DNA of 26,653 bases from the NCBI GenBank assembly GCA_046727435.1, contig JBKPCR010000289.1:1-26653 (forward strand). Reading direction: 5' to 3'. The stretch is from CAVPRW01 sp046727435 [NCBI: bacterium]. Lineage in GTDB: Bacteria > Tectomicrobia > Entotheonellia > J063. Below the pieces are notes generated by a model. That model was not told where the DNA came from, made no database searches, and worked only from the letters and a program-made list of their open reading frames with translations. Below are positions 1 through 6,188 of this stretch, piece by piece; the first letter of the stretch is position 1, and every line of letters starts with the position of its first letter. The translations under genes and the position numbers were made by a program.

Positions 1-50
1 CCCGGGACCAACCTCATCAACGGGCACACCGCACCATTGTCCCTACGGCC

Positions 51-1019
51 TCACACGGCCCACTGCCTTGGCATGAGTATACCGCCGGCTGCCCCCCAGT
101 TCCTTCCCGTTGCACGGCCGCGCAGCGGCATAAACACCCTCGTAAGAAACCGCGTCCCAACTAGGAATTTCGAGGGCGAAATGGGGAAATAAATGGCGTT
201 CCACGCTTGACCGAAGCGGAAGAGCGAGCCGACTGTCCCCTCTTCAGAAGTGGCAAATACACACCCGTCTCCTAAAACGAGATCACTTGCAGAGCTTTCA
301 TAAACACACCAGTAATCAGGGCGGAATGATGCAGGAGCCCCACCCCTCTCAAGCGAAGACCAGAGCGCACGAATCTGCCCCCTTTTCGAAGCGGTGGCAG
401 CGATATTCCGATTACGAAGATCACGGAGCATCCACCGAAACACTCCAGCTATGTCAGTTGACCGAAACTGCTCGCCGGCAAGACGGAGTACCTGCTGGCG
501 AACTACTGGCGTCCTCAAAAAGTTCCGGATGACGGCTTGTTGCTGTACGGGGAATTCTCTCAGTTCGTCCTCCAAGGGGCCATCGAGTTGTACGTCGAGC
601 CGTTCTAGCAATGCCGCTTGGGCTTGATCAGGAGTAATCGCGGTGGCCATCTGCTCGAAGAAATCATTTACCGCCCCGCCGAGCTGACCTCGAACGGCAC
701 TGGTACGGACCGCAAGCGTCCAGACGAACAGGCGGAGATCTTCAGAGTAATTCTCCGCTGGATCACCCCGATCAAGTGCCAGGAGGAGTGCGCCAAATTG
801 GCCTTCCGCGTTCGCCAAGGCGTTTTCAACTCCAGTCTCTTGGCCACCATAGAAATAATTTGAGGCAGCGGCCTTTCGGGTCATGACCTCTATTGGTAGT
901 CCGCTCCGCGCCATCTGCCATATCCAGTGGATCGTCTTCTTTTTCTTCTTTGCTTGTCGCGAGCAGAACCGGTTAAGCAAAAATTCAGGGATGAAGTGAT
1001 TCCATTTCTGTTGGGGCAC
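51..1019 (-). CDS. DUF4238 domain-containing protein
   Basis: The N-terminal motif NHFIPEFLLNRF matches the 'H-(Y/F)-(V/I)-P-x-(F/Y)-L-L-x-x-F' signature that opens DUF4238 proteins, and the length (about 320 aa) fits that family. Biochemical function is unknown. No signal peptide or membrane segment is visible. The frame is open to 1106, but no Shine-Dalgarno lies before the GTG at 1106 or the ATG at 1076. The GTG at 1019 is preceded by GGAAGGGAAG and puts the signature close to the N terminus, as usual for the family, so that start is chosen. The gene is alone on the minus strand downstream of recombinase genes. DUF4238 genes are often accessory and scattered. Family call is fairly sure; the start is less sure. 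Confidence 0.75.
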   Translation of the reverse strand: MPQQKWNHFIPEFLLNRFCSRQAKKKKKTIHWIWQMARSGLPIEVMTRKAAASNYFYGGQETGVENALANAEGQFGALLLALDRGDPAENYSEDLRLFVWTLAVRTSAVRGQLGGAVNDFFEQMATAITPDQAQAALLERLDVQLDGPLEDELREFPVQQQAVIRNFLRTPVVRQQVLRLAGEQFRSTDIAGVFRWMLRDLRNRNIAATASKRGQIRALWSSLERGGAPASFRPDYWCVYESSASDLVLGDGCVFATSEEGTVGSLFRFGQAWNAIYFPISPSKFLVGTRFLTRVFMPLRGRATGRNWGAAGGILMPRQWAV

Positions 1020-1207
1020 GTGTCTTCCCTTCCAATAAGCTTTAGAATTCCCTTCTCTTGACCAGAATAAATACATTACCGTGAGAAGGCGCGCGAGTAT
1101 ATGCACCAGCGGCGATAAGACTTAGATTACGACAGCAATAGACGGCACGGGAATGTTGGCGAGGGGTATGGATGAGAGTGTGGACCGGGGACGTCAGGAC
1201 CGCGCGC

Positions 1208-1321
1208 CTACCACTTGCTCCGAAACTCCCGGATGACATCTTCCGGTGTAAGATTTAGGTACATCTCCGTCGTGGCCAGCCGATCATGGCCGAGGATGTC
1301 CTGCAAGGCTCTGGTCGAGGT
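1208..1321 (-). pseudogene. Tyrosine recombinase, C-terminal fragment only
   Basis: Read on the minus strand, this short frame gives LQDILGHDRLATTEMYLN and ends in REFRSKW-stop. LGHxxxATTxxY is the last catalytic block (second His and nucleophilic Tyr) of phage-type tyrosine recombinases. The Arg and HxxR blocks and the whole N-terminal half are missing. The frame runs unbroken back into the 3' end of the serine recombinase gene (its stop is at 1336-1338), so the break point lies at about 1320-1340. This is a truncated remnant, probably cut when the resolvase-carrying element arrived. It is too short to be active. Confidence 0.7.
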
Positions 1322-1335
1322 ATCTTTTGTCGGAA

Positions 1336-1905
1336 CTACTTCCCTGAATATCCTTTTACATACTTATAAAACGTCAAGCGTGGAATGTTCAAGCCCCTAT
1401 AGATATCCTGCACAGGAATAGTTTTATCTTCGTACATTTTCTTGGCCATCTGTAACTTCTTTTCCTCGCTCATGGGGGACTTTGGCCGGCCGCCCCTTTT
1501 GCCCCGAGCCCGCGCAGCGGTCAACCCGGCGTTCGTTCGTTCCCGGATGATATCCCGTTCAAACTCGGCAAGTGCGCCGAAAATATGGAAGATCAGTTTC
1601 CCTCCGCTGGTAGTCGTATCAATGCTTTCTGTTAAACTCTTAAACCCAATATTCCTGGCGTGAAGGTCAGTGAGTCTCTCGATCAGGTCCTTGAGCGGAC
1701 GGCCAAGCCGATCGAGGCGCCAGACCACGAAACTATCCCATTCCCGGAGGAAATGAAGCGCTTCCTCCAGGCCTTTGCGGTCCTGCTTTGCCCCGCTGAT
1801 CGTATCGGTGAAGATTTTGAGACAGCTGGCGGATTTGAGCGCATCCAGCTGTAAGCGGAGGTGTTGGTCTTGGGTCGAAACCCGGGCGTAGCCGATGAGT
1901 GCCAT
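1336..1905 (-). CDS. Serine recombinase (resolvase/invertase family)
   Basis: This 189-aa protein has the full small serine recombinase layout. GYARVSTQDQ carries catalytic Ser10, VVWRLDRLGR carries the conserved Arg pair, a long E helix contains AEFERDIIRERT, and the C terminus has an HTH_7-like DNA-binding domain after GGRPKSP. Length is normal for Tn3-type resolvases and Pin/Hin invertases. It would cut and rejoin DNA at paired sites through a phosphoserine link. AT-rich inverted repeats directly upstream (1938-2031) resemble a res site, favouring a resolvase role. No intact Tn3 transposase is nearby; a decayed Tn3 transposase end lies 16 kb away at about 17.9-18.3 kb, and whether the two were once linked is unknown. 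Confidence 0.9.
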   Translation of the reverse strand: MALIGYARVSTQDQHLRLQLDALKSASCLKIFTDTISGAKQDRKGLEEALHFLREWDSFVVWRLDRLGRPLKDLIERLTDLHARNIGFKSLTESIDTTTSGGKLIFHIFGALAEFERDIIRERTNAGLTAARARGKRGGRPKSPMSEEKKLQMAKKMYEDKTIPVQDIYRGLNIPRLTFYKYVKGYSGK

Positions 1906-1937
1906 AGCCCTATTGTCCCAAAACTCATGAACGAATG

Positions 1938-2031
1938 CAATATCGAGATATTGATTGATAGATGGAGTTTATAGACACAGAATCAGCTATAAATCAGACA
2001 TAAGACGTGCTGAGTGTTGAATGTCTATAAA
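1938..2031. promoter_or_regulatory. Candidate res (resolvase binding) region and resolvase promoter area
   Basis: The AT-rich stretch upstream of the serine recombinase holds a 10-bp perfect inverted repeat, TTTATAGACA at 1968-1977 and TGTCTATAAA at 2022-2031. A shorter dyad, AATATC-GA-GATATT, is at 1938-1951. A further TATAAATCAGACATA lies between the arms. Tn3-type res sites consist of several such dyads of about 28-34 bp next to the resolvase gene, where resolvase also represses its own promoter. The assignment rests on position and dyads only. The rest of the 1906-2281 gap shows no gene. Confidence 0.45.
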
Positions 2032-2281
2032 ACGAGGGTTTTTGAAACAAAGACCATACTTGGCACCCTTGCCGATAATGCAAGTTGTCGTAACTAGAAT
2101 CGTGGTGAAATTTAATCAATAAAGACATTTGGCAGATATCTTTACGATGAGTGACGACGTTGTAAGCAGTCAGCTCCACGCCCTTTGTGCCCGCCCGCCT
2201 ACCCAAGCGACTGAACGAGCGCGGTGTTGGGAGAGCCGCCCTTCCTCAGTTTAGACCGCTTCACTAGCGAACCCGGTACTC

Positions 2282-2512
2282 TCAGGCCGCCATGCCCTCG
2301 TCTAGCCACTGCTTGAATTTGGCGATTTGCTCGGCGGACCAGGCCCCATCGCAAGGCATAGAGCCATCGGCAACCCGCTCATAAATGTCGGCGGCATGGG
2401 CGCGGACATCCGCATAGTTCGACAGGTCAAAGTTGGCGATGTCCATCATCTCCTGAACATCCTTGTCTCGAAACATCGCTCGGATGTCGTGCGCAAAACT
2501 CAGTGTTGCCAT
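2282..2512 (-). CDS. Small hypothetical protein (76 aa), probable cassette gene
   Basis: The protein starts MATLSFAHDIRAMF and contains DGSMPCDGAWSAEQ followed by WLDEG near its end. I recall similar short bacterial proteins (D-I-R-x-M-F-R start, D-G-x-M-P-C-D-G-x-W core) of unknown function; no catalytic signature is recognised. The frame is open to 2650, but an AGGAGG sits 8 bases before the ATG at 2512 and only 2 bases before the ATG at 2518, so 2512 is the start. It follows an attC site at 2642-2739 and is read in the cassette direction, so it looks like the third cassette gene. A matching 3' attC is not clear, so the cassette may be truncated on its left side. Confidence 0.7.
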   Translation of the reverse strand: MATLSFAHDIRAMFRDKDVQEMMDIANFDLSNYADVRAHAADIYERVADGSMPCDGAWSAEQIAKFKQWLDEGMAA

Positions 2513-2567
2513 GAGCATAGCCTCCTGACGAATAATCGAGCTGATGGGTGGGCCAGTTGGATGAAGC

Positions 2568-2573
2568 ATTATA
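2568..2573 (-). promoter_or_regulatory. Possible -10 box for the 76-aa cassette gene
   Basis: On the minus strand a perfect TATAAT lies 55 bases before the start codon, inside the leader after the attC site. No good -35 hexamer is visible 16-18 bases upstream, so this is a weak promoter guess. Cassettes with their own promoter are known but uncommon. Confidence 0.25.
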
Positions 2574-2641
2574 GGCCCATGGATGGATAGTCGAAACCAA
2601 AATGGTTTGTCGACAAAGCGAATGACGCCCGCTGTACGACG

Positions 2642-2739
2642 GCCCAACATTCGCCGTCACGGGCCGCCGGCCAAACGAGTCCGTTCGGTTTAAGCCGAGC
2701 CGCAAGCGGGCGGCGGTCCCGTGCACGGCCTGGTTGGGC
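2642..2739 (-). repeat. Integron attC site of the methyltransferase cassette
   Basis: Read on the minus strand this 98-bp element begins GCCCAAC (2739-2733), one base after the methyltransferase stop codon, and ends GTTGGGC (2648-2642). These are the complementary outer core boxes of an attC. Inside, GCCGTGCACGGGACCGCCG on one arm pairs with GCCGTCACGGGCCGCCG from the other, leaving one unpaired G and one unpaired A. Such extrahelical bases on one strand are a hallmark of attC folding and strand choice by IntI. Length and position directly after a gene stop are typical of a cassette recombination site. Confidence 0.85.
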
Positions 2740-2740
2740 G

Positions 2741-3550
2741 TCATGCCGGTACCACCGCAAAGGCCTGGATGAGGGTGAATGTCGTCCCCCATGTGTCGTG
2801 TCTGCCGAGTTCGTGTTCGACTTGCGCCAGCAGCTCGTCCAGACCCCTGTCCCCAATTAAGGCTTCCAGCCGTGGGCGCAAAGACGTGGCAAACTGTAAG
2901 GGCAGTCGCAGATAGGGATGGCCTGCGGGCAGCGCGATCACATGCGCGTTGATGCACGGTTCAAGGCCGAGTCCCCGAAGCAGTAAGGGTAGCTCGCGTC
3001 CCGCGTCGATGTTGCCTCCCGCGTCACGAAACCCCTCAGCGATCAGGCCGATCAGTCGCGTGGTCGCTGGCGCCTCGGGGTTCACGCGCCATGAGGCCGT
3101 ATCGGGGTCCTCTAGGACGATCCAGCCGCCAGGTCTGACCAGGCGGCGGTAGACCGCGATTTGTTCCTCTGCCCGGCCCAGCGGGGCGATCTCGAATCGA
3201 GAGTGCACGAGATCAAACAACCCCGGCGGGAGCTGGCTGGCGAAGAGATCGTCTTTCGTAAGCGTGACGTTGCGCAGGCCTTCGGCTTCGGTGAAGACTT
3301 TCGCTCCGGCCAGCATTTTCTCATCGACGTCTGCCCCTACGATACTCCCGCTGGGACCCACCCATTCACTCAGGAGGCGTAGCCATCCCATGACCCCACA
3401 CCCGATATCGAGGGCTCTTCGGCCGGAACTGTCGGGGAGTTGAGCAAGCAACGCCCGCCCGGCGGGCTCCCACACTCGGGACTGGAGTTGCAGCCGCTCG
3501 AGTTCCGCCGGTTGTCCAGCGAGTAGATATGACGTGCTTTCTTTACTCAC
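2741..3550 (-). CDS. Class I SAM-dependent methyltransferase
   Basis: This 269-aa protein has a Rossmann-fold methyltransferase core. Motif I is ALDIGCG (residues 46-52), the acidic end of beta 2 is in VGADVDEKML, the post-II segment is FDLVHSRF, and VRPGGWIVLEDPD marks the beta 5 region. The methyl acceptor cannot be read from sequence. The start is GTG at 3550, with GGAGG 7 bases upstream; the ATG just before it is out of frame and opens a three-codon frame ending inside the gene start. The gene lies between two attC sites and fills its cassette exactly, with the stop codon one base from the downstream attC. Expression probably depends on an upstream promoter in the cassette array. Confidence 0.88.
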   Translation of the reverse strand: MSKESTSYLLAGQPAELERLQLQSRVWEPAGRALLAQLPDSSGRRALDIGCGVMGWLRLLSEWVGPSGSIVGADVDEKMLAGAKVFTEAEGLRNVTLTKDDLFASQLPPGLFDLVHSRFEIAPLGRAEEQIAVYRRLVRPGGWIVLEDPDTASWRVNPEAPATTRLIGLIAEGFRDAGGNIDAGRELPLLLRGLGLEPCINAHVIALPAGHPYLRLPLQFATSLRPRLEALIGDRGLDELLAQVEHELGRHDTWGTTFTLIQAFAVVPA

Positions 3551-3582
3551 GCATCGTCCTCCGTAGCGTTACAAATCATGCC

Positions 3583-3670
3583 GCCCAACGCTGGGCGTCA
3601 GGCGCGGCTGGAAGCCGCAGCGACGCAGGAGCGGAGGCTGTAAGCCGTCGCCTGCACGCCTTTGTTCGGC
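3583..3670 (-). repeat. Integron attC site of the substrate-binding-protein cassette
   Basis: On the minus strand this 88-bp element begins GCCGAAC (3670-3664) and ends GTTGGGC (3589-3583). Inside, GGCGTGCAGGCGACGGCT on one arm pairs with GGCGTCAGGCGCGGCT from the other. Again one G and one A are left extrahelical, at the same relative places as in the attC at 2642-2739. The centre is a variable terminal structure rich in GC. The shared unpaired-base pattern with a different stem sequence argues for two real attC sites rather than one chance palindrome. Confidence 0.85.
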
Positions 3671-3782
3671 TGGGGGTGCCTCGTGGGGCTGGGGTGGGGT
3701 ACCCCTCACCACGCGACGCCGACCCCACAGGTGTTCGCCTAGATGCCCGGTCCATATCCCTTCGCAGCTCCCCTGTGCCTGT

Positions 3783-4772
3783 CTATTGGATCACCTTGGT
3801 CGCCTGGAAAAGCAGCGGCGCCGGGATGGTGAGGCCGAGCGCCTTGGCGGTCTTGAGGTTGATCACGAACTCGAATGTGAGCGGCCGCTCGACGGGGAGA
3901 TCGGCCGGCTGCGCCCCTTTCAAGATTTTGTCGACGTACGTGGCGGCGCGCCGATAGAGATCCTCGTGATGTGTACCATAGGAGATAAGCCCACCATCGT
4001 CTGTGTAATAACTGGCGATGTACATCCCTGGCAGACGGTGCTGGGCAGCCAGAGCGATGATCTGTCGGCGGTGCGCGATGAACAGCGGGTCCTGTTGCAC
4101 GATGAACGCGCCCATGTGGGCCGCGGCCATGCCAGCGAAGGCGCGCTCCAGTTCGGACTCCTCGCGCACCTCGAAGGGATGCAGTGCCATCCCCAGCGAC
4201 CAGGCCGCCGCCTGCATCTCGTGCAGCTGCGGCTGGTGGACCGCATACGTAGGATTGGCCAGATAACCAACTTGCGTGAGCTCTGGCAGAGCCTCCTTGA
4301 GCAGCTCCAGCCGCTTGGCCATCAACTCGCGGCCGCTCGTAGTCAAGCCGGTGAAGTTGCCCCCCGGCCGGGCGAGGCTGGCCACCGCACCAATCTCGAT
4401 GGGCTCACTCACGGCCGCAAAGACGACGGGGAGCGTCGTTCCCATCTGTTTGACGGCCACGACAGCGGGGGTGTTCGTCGCGAACAGCACCGCCACCGGG
4501 AGCCGGACCAGGTCGGCCGCAAGCTCGGGGAGCCGATCGAGCGCGCCCAGCGCCCAGCGGTACTCGATGGCGATGTTCTGGCCCTCCACCCAGCCCCGCT
4601 CCCGCAACCCTTCACGGAACGCGTGGGCGAATACCGCATCGGTCTGGGCTGAACCGGAAGCCAGGAACCCGATCCGCGGCATGTTCCCGACCTGCTGCGC
4701 CCCGGCGTCATGGACGTGGGCCAGGATGGCGAAGGCCATCACGACGAAGGCAGCGATGCGTTTTTCCCTCAT
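3783..4772 (-). CDS. ABC transporter substrate-binding protein (ABC_sub_bind family), orphan
   Basis: After a cleavable signal peptide (MREKRIAAFVVMAFAILAHV, likely cut after AGA) the protein reads PRIGFLASGSAQTD, then REGLRERGWVEGQNI, LFATNTPAVVAVKQ and LARPGGNFTGLT. These are landmarks of the periplasmic ABC_sub_bind (TrpX-like) family with a two-lobe Rossmann-type fold. It should bind a small ligand in the periplasm; the ligand is unknown. The frame is open to 4838, but AGGGAGGAA lies 3 bases before the ATG at 4772 and the signal peptide begins there. No permease or ATPase gene is adjacent, which is common for this family. An attC follows the gene (3583-3670) and a matching core box lies upstream (4829-4835), so it appears to be a cassette. 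Confidence 0.88.
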   Translation of the reverse strand: MREKRIAAFVVMAFAILAHVHDAGAQQVGNMPRIGFLASGSAQTDAVFAHAFREGLRERGWVEGQNIAIEYRWALGALDRLPELAADLVRLPVAVLFATNTPAVVAVKQMGTTLPVVFAAVSEPIEIGAVASLARPGGNFTGLTTSGRELMAKRLELLKEALPELTQVGYLANPTYAVHQPQLHEMQAAAWSLGMALHPFEVREESELERAFAGMAAAHMGAFIVQQDPLFIAHRRQIIALAAQHRLPGMYIASYYTDDGGLISYGTHHEDLYRRAATYVDKILKGAQPADLPVERPLTFEFVINLKTAKALGLTIPAPLLFQATKVIQ

Positions 4773-4828
4773 GGGTTCCTCCCTATGCCCGACGCCTTCC
4801 ATCATTTGCTCTCTACTATCCTCGTGAA

Positions 4829-4835
4829 GCCGAAC
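4829..4835 (-). other. Probable left boundary core box of the substrate-binding-protein cassette
   Basis: On the minus strand this reads GTTCGGC. It is the exact complement of the first box (GCCGAAC) of the attC at 3583-3670. A gene cassette carries such a complementary pair at its two ends because they form one attC in the circular form. The methyltransferase cassette shows the same rule. No convincing attC palindrome ends here, so this could be an attI-side junction or a decayed site. Confidence 0.5.
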
Positions 4836-5037
4836 CATTTATTAACAGGCCATTTTGCCCTGATAAGACGATATGGGCGGGGTTTTCGGGCAATTTTGCC
4901 CGATGCTTGTTAGCAGCGCTCATAGGGCGCCATGACAACATCAACCTTATATCCCTGACGCGAGCCGCAGTCAAACCACCCCAACCCGCAATGAAGTCCG
5001 AACGTATGGGTTATTTTCGTGATGGATGAGGTTATAC

Positions 5038-5057
5038 CAAAAACGGAGGTTTTTGGG
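5038..5057. repeat. Perfect 8-bp hairpin
   Basis: CCAAAAAC and GTTTTTGG flank a GGAG tetraloop. It could be a structure at a transposon end or a weak terminator; nothing decides between them. Confidence 0.5.
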
Positions 5058-5105
5058 ACTCATCTTTACCAATTATGCTCTATAAACAATTACTTTTCCG
5101 TTATC

Positions 5106-5156
5106 AGCCAATAGGATGCTGCCCACATTGCCTTCGCGCCTGATCGGCTATTGGCT
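5106..5156. repeat. Spaced 9-bp inverted repeat
   Basis: AGCCAATAG (5106-5114) and CTATTGGCT (5148-5156) are perfect complements with a 33-base spacer. It lies upstream of the IS91-linked recombinase and could be a protein-binding dyad or part of an element end. Confidence 0.5.
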
Positions 5157-5249
5157 CTAATCCATAGTTGAACTAAGCGCTCCGCGCAACTTATGACCCT
5201 CCCTGAGTCCAAGCCATTCCTGCAGGGTTTGCAATGCGGTATCTAGCGA

Positions 5250-5301
5250 CTATACCTCCTGTACATCTCAATCCGTCAACCTTCACGTACAGGAGGTATA
5301 G
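5250..5301 (+). promoter_or_regulatory. 15-bp perfect inverted repeat masking the recombinase ribosome-binding site
   Basis: The arms 5250-5264 and 5287-5301 are perfectly complementary, with a 22-base loop. The right arm contains AGGAGG (5291-5296), the Shine-Dalgarno for the ATG at 5304. If transcribed, the stem would hide the ribosome-binding site. As DNA, the dyad could bind a protein such as the recombinase itself. The sequence shows the dyad and its overlap; the role is inferred. Confidence 0.75.
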
Positions 5302-5303
5302 CC

Positions 5304-6169
5304 ATGACTCAGCTGCGCCAACGGATGATCGAAGACCTGCAACTCAGAGGCCTGTCCGCACGGACCCAGGAGATGTATGTCCGGGCCATCCGCCAACTGG
5401 CGGAGCATGACCACAAGTCCCCCGACTGCATCACCGAAGAAGAACTCCGTGCCTACTTTCTCTATCTCAAAAACGTCAAGCACTACTCGCGCAGTGCCAG
5501 TACCATCGCCCTGTGCGGTATCAAGTTTTTCTATGAACACACCTTGCAGCGGGCATGGACCACCCTGACCTTCGTCAGACCCCCACGCGAAAAGAAACTC
5601 CCGGTCATCCTCAGTATCGCAGAGGTCCGCACCATTCTGGCACACCTCAAACTGCTGCGCTATCGGGTGTGTCTCACCACCATCTACGCCTGTGGTCTGC
5701 GCCTTCAGGAAGGCACCCACCTGCAGGTCCCTGACATTGACAGTGCCCGTATGCTGGTCCACGTGCGCGGTGGCACAGGCGCCAAGGACCGCTATGTGCC
5801 GCTCCCACAGCCAACCCTGGAGTTGCTGCGCCAGTACTGGAAAACGCACCGCCATCCCGTATGGATCTTTCCCGCTCCGGGGCGGGGGGTATCGCCATGC
5901 CCACGGCCACAGCACCCATGCCTAGAAGCAGTGTGCAAGGCGCCTTTCGCGCGGCCCTCACCGCCAGTGGTATCCATAAGCGGGCTGCGGGCCACACCCT
6001 CAGGCACAGCTATACCACCCATTTGCTTGCAGCAGGAGTGAACCTGCGCCTCATCCAGGAGTATTGGGGGCACAATACCCCGACCACCACCGCCATCTAC
6101 ACCCACCTGCCCCTCAAGGCCGATGCCCTCGCCCGCGATGCGCTCAATAGGCTTATGACAGACCTCTAA
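5304..6169 (+). pseudogene. Tyrosine recombinase of an IS91-type unit, frameshifted
   Basis: The first frame (from ATG 5304) encodes the SAM-like core-binding domain and half of the catalytic domain, including ACGLRLQEGTHL with catalytic Arg133. The second frame continues to 6169 with HTLRHSYTTHLL (HxxR block) and YWGHNTPTTTAIYTHL (His and nucleophilic Tyr). The frames meet in a run of six G at 5884-5889; one more G would join them into a normal protein of about 288 aa. The break is therefore a one-base loss, a homopolymer sequencing error, or slippage. It sits 19 bases before the IS91 transposase, the usual arrangement for Xer-like recombinases travelling with IS91 elements. The insert typical of integron IntI is absent, so it is not the cassette integrase. 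Confidence 0.85.
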
Positions 6170-6188
6170 CCGCCCCGGGAGCGCAGCC

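Larger units (their letters stand above)
4839..5249. other. Non-coding gap with several dyads
   Basis: No gene is visible on either strand. The stretch holds a near-perfect palindrome CGGGCAATTTTGCCCG at 4887-4902, with a related direct copy of its right half (CATTTTGCCC) at 4851-4860. A hairpin CCAAAAAC-GGAG-GTTTTTGG lies at 5038-5057, and a spaced inverted repeat AGCCAATAG/CTATTGGCT at 5106-5114 and 5148-5156. It separates the divergent cassette genes (left) and the IS91-type unit (right), so it may contain the left end of that unit. Confidence 0.6.

Noticed and set aside
2160-2235. An attC after the 76-aa cassette gene
   Set aside because: A TCCCAAC box is present on the minus strand but no matching GTT box or stem follows; it may be destroyed.
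3786-4652. 288-codon open frame opposite the substrate-binding protein
   Set aside because: Antisense shadow of a recognised gene; no motifs.
4851-4902. Short CRISPR-like repeats
   Set aside because: Only two partly similar copies of about 10 bases, no regular spacing and no cas genes.
4829-4913. A third attC at the start of the cassette run
   Set aside because: Boxes TGCTAAC and GTTCGGC exist, but the sequence between them does not fold into an attC stem; only the GTTCGGC core is kept as a boundary.
5304-6169. The tyrosine recombinase as the missing integron integrase IntI, since it is divergent from the cassettes
   Set aside because: It lacks the IntI-specific insert before the HxxR block and is coupled to an IS91 transposase, the usual partner of this Xer-like type.
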